This document shows, piece by piece, positions 1-7,519 of a DNA stretch of 22,577 nt. Both the position numbers and the translations under genes were made by a program. The DNA comes from an uncultured Nitrosomonadales bacterium. Lineage in GTDB: Bacteria > Pseudomonadota > Gammaproteobacteria > Burkholderiales > Gallionellaceae. Numbering within the stretch: position 1 is the first letter of the stretch; each line of letters opens with the position of its first letter. Location: assembly GCA_903934275.1 (NCBI GenBank), contig CAIZNF010000119.1, positions 1 through 22,577 of the forward strand, given 5' to 3'. The notes under the pieces are model-generated. The model saw only the letters and a list, made by a program, of their open reading frames with translations. It did no database searches and was not told where the DNA came from.

Positions 1-50
1 TGAATTGCCAAGCGCATCTCTACCGCATTCTCAATTTGCAATTTACGCAT
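1..50 (-). CDS. 5' end of an unidentified gene, possibly an IS630-type transposase HTH protein (partial)
   Basis: Only the first 16 codons are in the window; the gene continues past the left edge. The ATG at 48-50 follows a strong GGAGG Shine-Dalgarno at a 4-5 nt spacing, so this is a convincing start. The peptide begins MRKLQIENAVEMRLAI. From memory this resembles the N-terminus of small helix-turn-helix proteins of IS630-type elements, but 16 residues cannot prove it. It is transcribed in the same direction as the glycan operon, from its own apparent promoter. Confidence 0.45.
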   Translation of the reverse strand, partial: MRKLQIENAVEMRLAI

Positions 51-79
51 CGTTGCCTCCCTCAAATGGAAACAGCGAT

Positions 80-110
80 ATTATAAACTAATTATGCGAC
101 ATTATTTAAG
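80..110 (-). promoter_or_regulatory. Candidate promoter of the left-edge gene
   Basis: A perfect TATAAT -10 hexamer lies on the minus strand at 80-85, about 30 nt before the start codon at 48-50. The -35 region is poor (TTAAAT-like around 104-109). The AT-rich stretch 61-180 contains no gene. The call rests mainly on the -10 hexamer and its distance to the RBS. Confidence 0.35.
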
Positions 111-269
111 TCGTCGTGTTTAATAATCTGAAAAGTTTTTCATTTTGTTATAACGATCCACCATCTGTGATATGCCAAAATTTAGTATATAGCCGCTCCC
201 GCAACGCTCGGCGAACATAATAGCGACACCCTCGGCGCTTGATCGCGAATACTCAAATTCTCTGTTATC

Positions 270-1259
270 TTATTCTAGATTCGTCTGAGGAACTTTCCCT
301 AGAAACTGAAAATCTTGGGATATCGACGACATGTGGCGATTTACAATCGCATTAACCCGGTCCATTTCGCCGAGAGACATACGCGACAATGAAGCACAGG
401 CAGTATAACGATGCAGCTGTAATAGAGAAGACGGCCCTGGAAGTATGCTTGTAATATTTTTGTTTGATAACAAATAACGCATCGCGAACTCAATTAGCCC
501 CGTGTGGGTAATACATAATTCAGCCAGTATGTTATCCAGAGTAGCAAGCCGTTCCCGAAAAGACTCGCCCACAAAAAACAAGGATCGCCGATCATTTGCC
601 GAGAACTTTGTGTTGGACTGATATGCCCCACTGAGCAACCCGCTATTAAGTGGTGATCGGATTAACACACCCAACCCGGCTGCAGCAGCTTTTTCTATCA
701 AAAAATGTTGATCCTGATGGATCAAATTATAAAAAATCTGTAAGCAATCAACTTTTCCAGAGACAATCGCCAACTCCCCTGCATCGGCCTCTCCAACAAT
801 AAGACCAGCTTGCAGAATCAAACCCTCTCGCTTCCATCGTTCCAGCAAATCAAACAATGAACCATCACGCAACTCAGCAGCGGATGGCTTGTTTAACTGA
901 AAAACGTCTATCATCTCGACACCTAACCGCTTCATGGATCGCTCAAGCCGACTTCGAAGATATTCTTCTGAAAAATTTCGGGTGCCGTCATCACACAACC
1001 CTGACTTAGTGATGATGGTTAAGTTATCTTTAATTTCGCGAGGCAGCTCGCCCAACAAGCATTCAGCCGCACCGTAGCCGTCGGAAGTATCGAACAGGGC
1101 AACGCCATCTGTTATTGCACTTTCAATAATTTCCAACGATTCCTTGCGGGTCAATTCCTTCCCATTAAGGCGGTAACCTTGAACGTTTCCAATTTGTGAA
1201 GTCCCGATCCCAATTTCAGAAACTAACGGGCCATTACTGCCAAGCGATTTAAGAATCAT
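270..1259 (-). CDS. Aldo/keto reductase with Asn at the catalytic His position
   Basis: Protein of 329 aa with an AKR (alpha/beta)8-barrel, normal length for the family. The tetrad positions are D57 (FDTSDGYG), Y62 and K85 (ITKSG), but the fourth, usually His in a QLH-like strand, is N123 (VFQLNKP). The C-terminal SILPGPSS loop fits the cofactor-binding region. AKRs in sugar clusters reduce keto or enoyl groups of nucleotide sugars using NAD(P)H; the substrate here is unknown. It is the last gene of the operon and its ATG overlaps the stop of the radical SAM gene (ATGA, 1256-1259). No clear hairpin-plus-T-run terminator is visible in the 219 bp that follow. The His-to-Asn change could alter or abolish the classical carbonyl reduction. 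Confidence 0.9.
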   Translation of the reverse strand: MILKSLGSNGPLVSEIGIGTSQIGNVQGYRLNGKELTRKESLEIIESAITDGVALFDTSDGYGAAECLLGELPREIKDNLTIITKSGLCDDGTRNFSEEYLRSRLERSMKRLGVEMIDVFQLNKPSAAELRDGSLFDLLERWKREGLILQAGLIVGEADAGELAIVSGKVDCLQIFYNLIHQDQHFLIEKAAAAGLGVLIRSPLNSGLLSGAYQSNTKFSANDRRSLFFVGESFRERLATLDNILAELCITHTGLIEFAMRYLLSNKNITSILPGPSSLLQLHRYTACASLSRMSLGEMDRVNAIVNRHMSSISQDFQFLGKVPQTNLE

Positions 1260-2347
1260 TTTTCCGCATTCACATCGAGCTTATTTTCGACATCAACCAA
1301 ATCTTCATGGGACTGACGCAGCGACTTAACACAGACTCGGCACATGTTGTTTTTGTACCATTCACCACGATTATGGAGGCTACGCACCTGCTGCATTTTA
1401 TCCCCATTCCAACAAGAGCTTATGGTGTCACCCTTCAGCAAGTTACCTAGAGAGAATGACCGGGTGTGCGAACGAACCGGTGCGCCACATGGATTGACGT
1501 TGCCCTCTACGTCAATTATTGGCATTTCCCATGGATGGCTGCAATGAAACGACTTTTCTTTAGCGTACTTGGCCGCCATCTCTGATCCGGGTTTGTCCCA
1601 ATCGCTATCTGGATACTCAAACGGACCAAAATCGATCATTTCCTGAAATGCAATAAAATTCAACCCAGGGGTATCTTTCCACATCTCATAGAAAGCCCCC
1701 TTCTCGTCAATATTATCTTCTTGCTCGACAAAGCTGACCCGTGTACGCAAATATTCCGCGTTCCTTTCCATTTTAATCTTCAGGAAGGTATGAATATTGT
1801 TAATGGTTTTTTCATAATTTCCGCCTACACGAACCTTGCTGTAAGTGTCACTTGTCGCGGCATCGAGCGAAAAGTTGATTTTGGTCAGACCTGCGTCAAT
1901 CAATTTCTCTGAAACCTTCGGCAGCAGAAGATTGGCGTTCGTGTGAAGCCCAATTTCAATTATCCCGGCCTCGCGCGCCTGTGAAATCATTTCAAAAATC
2001 TTCGGATTCATCAAAGACTCAGCCTCATGGGCCATTTGCATCGCGTAAGTTTTATGTTCTCTGCACTCGGCTAAAGTCCGCTTCCAACACTCCGGATTCA
2101 TATGAAGATCCTGTTTCTCATTTGAGCTGACTGTCCTCGGGCAAAAAGGGCACTTTAAATTGCAATAGTATGATGACTCGATCTCCAGTGACATGGGGAA
2201 ATCCGCCACGAACTCACGGCGCTGAGCCTTTTCAAAGCCCTCCCTGTAATGTTTGTATTCTTGCGAAAGGTTATTACGCCATGAAGTATCTATCTCAATT
2301 TCTTTGAGCCTGTCCCAATATGCTTCCAAATCAACTGATCTTTCCAA
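1256..2347 (-). CDS. Radical SAM/SPASM protein, first copy counting from the left edge
   Basis: Protein of 363 aa. The radical SAM [4Fe-4S] motif is C62-x3-C66-x2-C69 (CNLKCPFC). The C-terminal SPASM domain carries C269, C287 and the pair C336/C339, ligands for auxiliary cluster(s). Such enzymes modify peptides or sugars (dehydrogenation, epimerisation, dehydration); the substrate cannot be read from sequence, but the setting suggests a sugar. The start is a TTG at 2345-2347, chosen because AGGGGA lies about 6 nt upstream and the next in-frame Met (residue 52) is only ten residues before the cluster. The stop overlaps the aldo/keto reductase start. It has the same domain order and cysteine spacing as the gene at 10180-11253, so the two are paralogues. 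Confidence 0.88.
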   Translation of the reverse strand: MERSVDLEAYWDRLKEIEIDTSWRNNLSQEYKHYREGFEKAQRREFVADFPMSLEIESSYYCNLKCPFCPRTVSSNEKQDLHMNPECWKRTLAECREHKTYAMQMAHEAESLMNPKIFEMISQAREAGIIEIGLHTNANLLLPKVSEKLIDAGLTKINFSLDAATSDTYSKVRVGGNYEKTINNIHTFLKIKMERNAEYLRTRVSFVEQEDNIDEKGAFYEMWKDTPGLNFIAFQEMIDFGPFEYPDSDWDKPGSEMAAKYAKEKSFHCSHPWEMPIIDVEGNVNPCGAPVRSHTRSFSLGNLLKGDTISSCWNGDKMQQVRSLHNRGEWYKNNMCRVCVKSLRQSHEDLVDVENKLDVNAEK

Positions 2348-2443
2348 TTTTGTCCCCTATTGCGATTGATTAAACAATAACTCATTAAAAAATATCAAAC
2401 TCTCGCCCCTCACTCAGCCAAGGCAACGCCGTTTAAAAAACGG

Positions 2444-2608
2444 TTAAATTACGCGTAAAAAACCCTGCCAGAGATTTCGACAACCCTTCGCAAATTGTTC
2501 GAGTATGTACCCGGGTATGTAGTTCAGCAATGCGTAGGCTTCATGCTGACTTAATGAGTAATGCAGAAACCTGTCTGGGTAAAATACCGCCACTTTATCT
2601 TCTCGGCC
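2444..2608 (-). pseudogene. Possible gene remnant without a start codon
   Basis: In the 304 bp between the deacetylase and the radical SAM gene one minus-strand frame stays open for 54 codons and ends at a TAA (2444-2446). It reads like a protein C-terminus, rich in aromatic and hydrophobic residues (for example HEAYALLNYIPGYILEQF), but has no usable start and begins right after an in-frame stop at 2609-2611. I cannot assign a family. It may be the tail of a lost operon gene; chance openness is the alternative. A short hairpin (CCGTTT, 3-nt loop, AAACGG; about 2429-2443) follows it. Confidence 0.25.
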
Positions 2609-2651
2609 TTATCGAACTTTATATTTGATATGAGCATAACAACCCTTGCCC

Positions 2652-3281
2652 TTAGTTAAGGAACTTAACCAACTCAAAGACTTCAGCCATAGGTACACCA
2701 ATCCGTTGTCCGGCATTCTCCGCCTCGTTCTTAAAAAAACTGATCCATTTTTCACCAGTGCGATCCATTTCTGTGGCGTGAGCACGAATCGCCCGTTCTT
2801 TGATTTCCCAGCTCTGCGTGATGTCCACATAAAAATTACCCCGAAACTCCAGCGTAGAGTGATACCAGTTGCTGCGATACATCAGTAATCTTGGAACATG
2901 GCGGCAACTGTGCAAAGATGCCTTGGCCACAGCCTGATGATCGTGATGGATGTCTCCCGTCCAATGCGCATAAACCTGATCAATCTTCTTTTCCCGCATG
3001 ATTTTAAGAATTTCGATGTTCAGCACATCCACGAACTCGACTTCGAGCGTCTTGAAATTGCCGCAAAACAACTCTTTCACACCAAGGATTTCCATCGCAT
3101 TGCGCGCCTCGGCAAGCGCCGTTTCATTCGAACGCACCTCCTGATTGTACTGATTGGCAAAACCCGAGATAGTAGCGACAAACACATAAACGTTATCCCC
3201 CTGTCGGGCGTGGCGCGCCAAAGCGCCGCCGCAACCAAGTTCCACATCGTCAAAATGTGCGCCAATAGCCAATATATTCAT
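2652..3281 (-). CDS. PIG-L (LmbE-like) family deacetylase
   Basis: Protein of 209 aa, typical for compact PIG-L/LmbE enzymes, which use a metal ion to remove N-acetyl groups from GlcNAc-type sugars. The N-terminal metal motif is AHFDDVELG (H9, D11, D12, E14), and the second ligand motif is H112-H-D-H115. Within this operon it probably deacetylates a biosynthetic sugar intermediate or the finished glycan. A strong SD (GGAGAGG) precedes the ATG. The DNA just upstream (3282-3303) encodes a relic of the WbqC C-terminus whose TGA overlaps this ATG, so this gene once followed WbqC directly. Confidence 0.92.
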   Translation of the reverse strand: MNILAIGAHFDDVELGCGGALARHARQGDNVYVFVATISGFANQYNQEVRSNETALAEARNAMEILGVKELFCGNFKTLEVEFVDVLNIEILKIMREKKIDQVYAHWTGDIHHDHQAVAKASLHSCRHVPRLLMYRSNWYHSTLEFRGNFYVDITQSWEIKERAIRAHATEMDRTGEKWISFFKNEAENAGQRIGVPMAEVFELVKFLN

Positions 3282-3303
3282 TCACCTCTCCTCATTATTT
3301 CTC
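3263..3303 (-). repeat. Left copy of the WbqC/PIG-L junction repeat
   Basis: The minus strand from 3303 to 3263 carries, in order, GAGAAATAATGAGG, AGGTGA, ATG, ATATTG and GCTATTG. The same blocks in the same order, with small indels, lie at 5097-5047 across the WbqC stop. In the WbqC frame the relic reads GEIMRRGE-stop, matching the real WbqC end REILRAGR-stop. Together the copies flank the toxin-antitoxin island. Confidence 0.7.
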
Positions 3304-3405
3304 CCCTACCGCATTAGAAGTGCACTGCAACATCAACAGCAAACAGAGCATTTTTGCAAGGCAGCCCAGAAACGAACACAAAAGATTCTACTGCGTGACG
3401 TGGCG

Positions 3406-3881
3406 TTACACACAGCCCAGCCGCTCGATTTCAGCAATCATTTTGTTGGCCGCGCCTATGGGCGCAGGTACAAAAGCATGGCCGGTTTGCAGGGCACTGG
3501 TAAGTACAACCGTACCTTCGACATATTCGTGAATCATCTGATTTATAAGGTTGCGCATAGTCATCCATTGGTCGGTAGATTCGATCAGTTCCAAGCGCTC
3601 GGCCCGGTCAAATTTATCAATGGCAGCGGATTTTTTTCGCCCAGCGCATCCAAAAGCAAGGGTAATAATTTGTCACCCACGGTATCTTGCAGGCGGCCAA
3701 ACCTACCCACAAAAGCTTCCACCCGCTCTGCCAGAGCGGGATTTTCTTCGAGCAGATTTGCTTGTTCTACAGTAAACGGAGACGTTCCGAACAGGCGTAG
3801 ATCTGTGCTGTTAAGGTGCCGGCATTCTTTACGCACGACCCGCACCAAAAATTGCAGACGTAGCACAACTTTGCGTTTCAC
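3406..3881 (-). pseudogene. HepT-like HEPN toxin, frameshifted and lacking the catalytic Arg
   Basis: Two overlapping frames (3585-3881, GTG start; 3406-3594) together encode one HEPN-type protein of about 158 aa. The break is at an A7 tract (T7 on the plus strand, 3631-3637): adding one A joins LLLDALGEK to KSAAIDKFDRAERLELIE and runs to the end. HEPN toxins of MNT/HEPN pairs use an R-x4-H-x-Y RNase motif. Here the aligned positions read I-NQMI-H-E-Y (I113, H118, Y120 of the repaired protein), so the Arg is an Ile, one base change from Arg (AGA to ATA). It starts 2 nt after the MNT partner stop. The frameshift could be a sequencing error, but the Arg loss is independent of it. Probably inactive. 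Confidence 0.75.
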
Positions 3882-3883
3882 TG

Positions 3884-4183
3884 TTATAGCAATTGACCTT
3901 CCTTGAATGCGATATCGTGGATAGGCAGACGCATGAGATTGGGCGCGCTAAGCAATACATCCACTTTGCGTCCGTGCATGGCGCGCGACACTAGATCAGA
4001 CATTTGCGCGGACATGAGCGCGGGATTGTCCACAGATTCCGGTAGCTCAAGCATAAGGTCAACATCTCCCCCTTGTGCCGTATCATCAAGTCTGGACCCG
4101 AACACCCGCACACGTGATTTGTCTCCCGCCACTTGGTTGGCGAGCTGGCGTATAGCCAAAATCTGATGGTTGGTCAGGCGCAT
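3884..4183 (-). CDS. MNT-type nucleotidyltransferase antitoxin (first pair)
   Basis: Protein of 99 aa made of a minimal nucleotidyltransferase domain. It has the GS...DxD signature (G29-S30, D40-V-D42 in FGSRLDDTAQGGDVDL), with nine residues between GS and the first Asp. In MntA/HepT systems the antitoxin AMPylates the HEPN toxin near its active site and silences it. Its partner directly downstream is frameshifted, so this antitoxin may be an orphan or serve the second toxin. It lies 13 bp after the second HepT gene, with no promoter visible between them. Confidence 0.82.
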   Translation of the reverse strand: MRLTNHQILAIRQLANQVAGDKSRVRVFGSRLDDTAQGGDVDLMLELPESVDNPALMSAQMSDLVSRAMHGRKVDVLLSAPNLMRLPIHDIAFKEGQLL

Positions 4184-4196
4184 TTCAACTTATCGC

Positions 4197-4709
4197 TCAT
4201 TTGTTTACAAAAGACCTGCTGAAAATATCTTCTTCAATGAGTCCTTTTTTTACTGCGTAAAAAACGAGATGATTGAATGCATCTACAACAAACTCTGATT
4301 TTCCCGGGAGAAGATTAAGCTTTTCGAGCTGCGCCTTGCTTTCTTCTGGATAAACGTGTGCAAATTTATTTCTCAGGACGGTCGCGCTACCGAATGAATC
4401 AGCGGACTCGATTGCTCCGAATTTTTCCATTAGCAAAGATTTATCACGATTGGACTTATCGCTTAAGTCTTCCTGTTCTGCTATTGCGATGCCTTTAAAA
4501 ATGTGATCCTGCATCATTGATAAGCATTGCGTGTATCGAAATACATAGGCATCAATGGATTCCTTTTGCTCGTCCGTAATATCGCCCAGCTTATCCAAAG
4601 ATAGCGGAAAAAGGTAAGCCATTTTTTCCATCGAAAATATCAAACTTCCCAATCTTTCCGAACAAGCTGAAAAGTTCTTTTTTAGCATCAACAGTTCACT
4701 ATCGTTCAT
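4197..4709 (-). CDS. HepT-like HEPN RNase toxin (second, intact pair)
   Basis: Protein of 170 aa, largely helical, with a perfect HEPN motif R113-NKFA-H118-V-Y120. HepT-family toxins are dimeric RNases acting on tRNA or mRNA. The ATG overlaps the stop of the upstream MNT gene (ATGA, 4706-4709), the usual antitoxin-first, translationally coupled order. It lies in the island between WbqC and the PIG-L gene and is read in the same direction as the glycan operon. The region looks more AT-rich than the flanking glycan genes, in keeping with transfer. The catalytic motif is complete, so it is likely active. Confidence 0.82.
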   Translation of the reverse strand: MNDSELLMLKKNFSACSERLGSLIFSMEKMAYLFPLSLDKLGDITDEQKESIDAYVFRYTQCLSMMQDHIFKGIAIAEQEDLSDKSNRDKSLLMEKFGAIESADSFGSATVLRNKFAHVYPEESKAQLEKLNLLPGKSEFVVDAFNHLVFYAVKKGLIEEDIFSRSFVNK

Positions 4710-4993
4710 AGCACCACTCCGCGCCTGGCGATTTCATGAATCGGTTGCCATTCATCTTTCACATCTTTAACTATTAAATCCACAAGAGTATCATCGCAAA
4801 CTGATGACAGCCTGTATTGCAGCAGCAGCCGCGACTCCAATACTGGCTTGGCGCTGGTCTCAACGAACAAATCGATATCGCCGCCACGTCTTGTATCGTC
4901 CGCGCGCGAACCAAATAAAATCACCTTTCCATCAGGAATGAATTCTCTGATTGTCTTGATAATAGCTTCGTGTTGTTGCGAAGTAATCCTCAT
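4706..4993 (-). CDS. MNT-type nucleotidyltransferase antitoxin (second pair)
   Basis: Protein of 95 aa, a minimal nucleotidyltransferase. The signature is FGSRADDTRRGGDIDLF (G28-S29, D39-I-D41), close to that of the other MNT protein in this island. By family knowledge it AMPylates and neutralises the HEPN toxin encoded next. An AAGGAA ribosome-binding sequence lies about 6 nt before the ATG. It is the first gene of the four-gene island and is coupled to its toxin by a 4-nt overlap. Confidence 0.85.
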   Translation of the reverse strand: MRITSQQHEAIIKTIREFIPDGKVILFGSRADDTRRGGDIDLFVETSAKPVLESRLLLQYRLSSVCDDTLVDLIVKDVKDEWQPIHEIARRGVVL

Positions 4994-5046
4994 TTAAAGT
5001 TCCTTATTTAACCTTTTGCGCGCATCCGTACCAATTGTAGCAGCAA

Positions 5047-5097
5047 CAATAGCCCGACAATATGAGGGGCATCACCTACCAGCCCTCAGTATTTCTC
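5047..5097 (-). repeat. Right copy of the WbqC/PIG-L junction repeat
   Basis: It spans the last codons of WbqC and about 25 nt beyond. The WbqC stop TGA (5072-5074) shares its A with an ATG (TGATG), followed by ATATTG and, after a 4-nt insertion, GCTATTG. This matches the real PIG-L 5' end (ATG, ATATTG, GCTATTG). It is therefore a degenerate copy of the PIG-L start left behind WbqC. The partner copy is at 3263-3303. Confidence 0.65.
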
Positions 5098-5776
5098 TTG
5101 AAGCCGTTATACCATGGTTAAACAACACATCTAGCGCGCTTAAATACGACACGAACTCACCAAATTGTTGCGCATACACCGGATGGGTGAAGTCTTGCCA
5201 GAGCACTTCGATGCCCGCGTTGGTAAAAGGCTCCGCCTGGAAATAATCGCGTGCGCCCACACCGGAAAGATAATGTGTGGCAGAAACCTTATGCAATAGA
5301 TCCACCAGCAATTCGTTTTTTGTACCGTCCGGGTCGAGGGTGCTTGACCACACCCAGGGAATACGCACGTCAAGCATGTCCATCAGCATCTCGATCGAGG
5401 CCATGTTGAAATCTCGCAGCAAGTGGAATGGCCGGGCATACAAGCGTTCGACCTCCGGCATTATCTCGTTGTAGCAGGAGGCATTACGATAGTTCTGTTC
5501 GAGCAGGCGTAAATTGTCCTGCCGCCAGTCGGTGTCGGTCGATAGCTCGATCTGGTTAATTGCGGTATCACGCGGTGCTTTTTTGACGCTGATTGTGAAC
5601 CATTTTTCGCCTTGGGCAGTCTTGATCTTGTCGCGGTGTGTCCATGCACGGCTACTGCCATTCACGTATTGCACATGATCCAGAGCAATATAAAAATCCG
5701 CATGCAGAAAGCGGTGAAAAAAACCGAGATAGGGCACAAAGTCGGGCTGGTGAATTACTACGATTTTTTTATTCAT
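5072..5776 (-). CDS. WbqC-like family protein
   Basis: Protein of 234 aa, typical length for the WbqC-like family (PF08889). It has the family N-terminal pattern HQPDFVPYLGFFHRF (residues 9-23) and a D-H-V-Q-Y segment around residues 33-37. WbqC-like proteins are common in O-antigen and nonulosonate clusters; their biochemistry is poorly defined and an enzymatic role in sugar modification is suspected. The ATG overlaps the PseG-like gene stop (5773-5776). The last codons are part of the junction repeat described at 5047-5097. Confidence 0.88.
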   Translation of the reverse strand: MNKKIVVIHQPDFVPYLGFFHRFLHADFYIALDHVQYVNGSSRAWTHRDKIKTAQGEKWFTISVKKAPRDTAINQIELSTDTDWRQDNLRLLEQNYRNASCYNEIMPEVERLYARPFHLLRDFNMASIEMLMDMLDVRIPWVWSSTLDPDGTKNELLVDLLHKVSATHYLSGVGARDYFQAEPFTNAGIEVLWQDFTHPVYAQQFGEFVSYLSALDVLFNHGITASREILRAGR

Positions 5777-6726
5777 TTGTCCAGTTCCAGCAACGCTTCA
5801 ATCACCCGCTGCGTTCCCTGCAGGCCGATATTGTGCCTCCCGGCTAGGCTCATTTTCTCCAGTGGCAAGTCTGTCTTAAACAAGGGCAACGACAGTGCTT
5901 CGTGATGCCCGGAAAAGAGCGAGCCGCCCAGCTTCTGCAATGCCTCCCCGACCGGAATCTCGAACAATTCATTGGCAATCACTACACATGGCAGGCCAGA
6001 AGCATTGGCCTCGAACGGTGTGATCCCGCCGCCAGTAATCGCCAAGTCGTGGCGATAAAATTCCTCAATCATGGAAGGCACGCCACGCTTCAATGTAAAG
6101 CCCTCGGTCAGCACTTCATCCAGCAAATCCATATGCATGAATGCCGGCCCCAACACGATTGTTGCCGTCATCCCCATCTCTTTCAGCAACTGCACCATCT
6201 TGACGGTCACACCATAAGTATCGCTGCCGCCCATCGTCACCAGTATGCTGACAAGTTGCTTGCGCAGGCGCGTGTAGTCGCTGATTTGCGGATTCAGTAT
6301 CAGATAATCTGCACCGCGCAACAATTTGATACCCGCAAGCCGCTCCTGTGTATCGAAGGCCAGCGCGGCGATGTGCAAGTCCGCCAACGTTGCTCCCGTT
6401 CCCCGATCATCGAACGTTACCAGAGGAATGTCTGCCGCTTTGATTTTCTCTGCATGGCGGATATCGGTATCAAGGCGGTCATTCAGCCACAACGTTATGC
6501 CGTCCTGCTGTATCAGCGACGTTTCCCAGTCACCGGTGAAATCTTCCAGATTCACCACCCGATGCGGCACGCCTCGCTCAACGAGAATTTGCCGGGAAGT
6601 GGCGTGATCATTCAGATAAAACGTGTACGACAGTCCCGCTTTCGCCAACCCATCCGCCAGATTCAGCGCGCGGTATAAGTGTCCCATGCCGCGCGCATGG
6701 GAGCTTTCTATGCAGAGCGCAAACAT
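5773..6726 (-). CDS. pseG: PseG-like nucleotide-sugar hydrolase (GT-B fold)
   Basis: Protein of 317 aa. The N-terminal motif RGMGHLYRALNLA (H16 at the catalytic His position of PseG) and the later GGG-ITPFEANASGLPCVVI loop match PseG/SpsG proteins. PseG hydrolyses UDP from UDP-2,4-diacetamido-trideoxy-altrose, giving the free sugar that a NeuB-type synthase condenses with PEP; the exact substrate here is unproven. It was originally directly downstream of the cytidylyltransferase: a copy of its first ~16 codons remains at 7520-7566, across the VapBC insertion. In that copy the start would be GTG overlapping the cytidylyltransferase end; here it is ATG with no good SD. Confidence 0.85.
   Translation of the reverse strand: MFALCIESSHARGMGHLYRALNLADGLAKAGLSYTFYLNDHATSRQILVERGVPHRVVNLEDFTGDWETSLIQQDGITLWLNDRLDTDIRHAEKIKAADIPLVTFDDRGTGATLADLHIAALAFDTQERLAGIKLLRGADYLILNPQISDYTRLRKQLVSILVTMGGSDTYGVTVKMVQLLKEMGMTATIVLGPAFMHMDLLDEVLTEGFTLKRGVPSMIEEFYRHDLAITGGGITPFEANASGLPCVVIANELFEIPVGEALQKLGGSLFSGHHEALSLPLFKTDLPLEKMSLAGRHNIGLQGTQRVIEALLELDK
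6677..6725 (-). repeat. Left copy of the cytidylyltransferase/PseG junction repeat
   Basis: It contains a perfect 26-nt match (6695-6720) to 7536-7561, extended with a few mismatches and a 2-nt gap to about 49 nt. It covers the first codons of the PseG-like gene. With the copy at 7520-7566 it brackets the VapBC pair. Confidence 0.88.
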
Positions 6727-6797
6727 AGTTGTATCAGTTTCAATTCAATCGCTGGCTGAGCCGCCACCTTTAATTTAGGAAATAAAAGCAAAAGTAG

Positions 6798-7211
6798 CTA
6801 TTCGCGATGATGCTTTAATTTCCCTATTAGCTGATGCTGCAATTCTTGGTAGCGTGGAAAAACAGAATCCATGCTTGCCAGTTTTGCCTCATGCACCAAA
6901 GCTGTAGCGATGATAATGCGATCGGCAGGATCTCGATGGATTTCCGGTAACGCCACCGCACGATTCGCGATTTCGCAGGTAACCGGTAACGATTCCACAC
7001 CTGATTTGCCGAGCGCCTCCTTTAACCATTCGTCAACGGGCAGGGGTAGCACCAGTTTGCCTCGGCAAACTAATAGAGACACTTCAAAGCAGGAAATCGC
7101 TGAGACAGCCAAGTGATCTTCTTGCTGCATGGCATCCACAATCACCGGTGTGAGGGCCACTTCACCACTCAGTATCCAGTTCACCCAGATATGGGTATCG
7201 AGCACGATCAT
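6798..7211 (-). CDS. PIN-domain toxin, VapC-type
   Basis: PIN-domain ribonuclease of 137 aa from the ATG at 7211. Acidic residues at the usual places: D5 (MIVLDTH), E43 (SCFEVS), D94/D97 (HRDPADRIIIATA) and D115 (SMDSVF). VapC toxins cut tRNA or rRNA in a Mg-dependent way. I chose the 7211 start because PIN domains begin with this strand and it overlaps the antitoxin stop by ATGA (7208-7211); an in-frame ATG at 7226 would add five residues. The antitoxin-first order is standard. The pair sits between two glycan genes that originally abutted. Confidence 0.87.
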   Translation of the reverse strand: MIVLDTHIWVNWILSGEVALTPVIVDAMQQEDHLAVSAISCFEVSLLVCRGKLVLPLPVDEWLKEALGKSGVESLPVTCEIANRAVALPEIHRDPADRIIIATALVHEAKLASMDSVFPRYQELQHQLIGKLKHHRE

Positions 7212-7438
7212 TTTGCGCAATTCCATTCTTCTATCGGTGCAGCCGGGGAAATAATGTCGCCAATTATCTTTCCTTTTCCCGCAATGCGCGTTGAGGGCTG
7301 ATGCTTCACTGAAGTTGCAATAGCGCTTAGCTCAGAAAGGATAGTCACGATTACTCGTGCTTCTTCAACTTGTGGGCTGTCTCCCAGCCACCTCATTTGT
7401 CCATGATCGTATATGGCTTCATAGCTTTTCAGTGACAT
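7208..7438 (-). CDS. Antitoxin partner of the PIN toxin (AF2212/DUF104-like)
   Basis: Protein of 76 aa from the ATG at 7438. The N-terminus (KSYEAIYDHGQMRWLG...ARVIVTIL) resembles small beta-rich AF2212/DUF104-type antitoxins; the tail (RIAGKGKIIGDIISP...EEWNC) probably forms the toxin-binding segment. The start at 7438 is decided by a GGAG sequence 6-7 nt upstream. An ATG five codons earlier (7453) has no SD. It is translationally coupled to the PIN toxin. The family assignment is from pattern memory. Confidence 0.75.
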   Translation of the reverse strand: MSLKSYEAIYDHGQMRWLGDSPQVEEARVIVTILSELSAIATSVKHQPSTRIAGKGKIIGDIISPAAPIEEWNCAK

Positions 7439-7519
7439 AACTTTCTCCTTCATTAAAAAAGTTTACGGGGCAAGATACAAGGCTGCCGGGCAAGTTAAGG
7501 TTGGATTTTGCTATTTTAC

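Noticed and set aside
2429..2443. CCGTTT/AAACGG hairpin as a terminator
   Set aside because: The stem is short, AT-rich, with a 3-nt loop and no following T-run; noted only as a minor structure.
3400..3906. 168-aa plus-strand frame opposite the HEPN gene
   Set aside because: The opposite strand gives a coherent HEPN protein after one frameshift repair; this frame is Ser/Arg-rich without pattern.
5902..6678. 258-aa plus-strand open frame
   Set aside because: Antisense to the PseG-like gene; low-complexity, His/Gln/Arg-rich translation with no family pattern.
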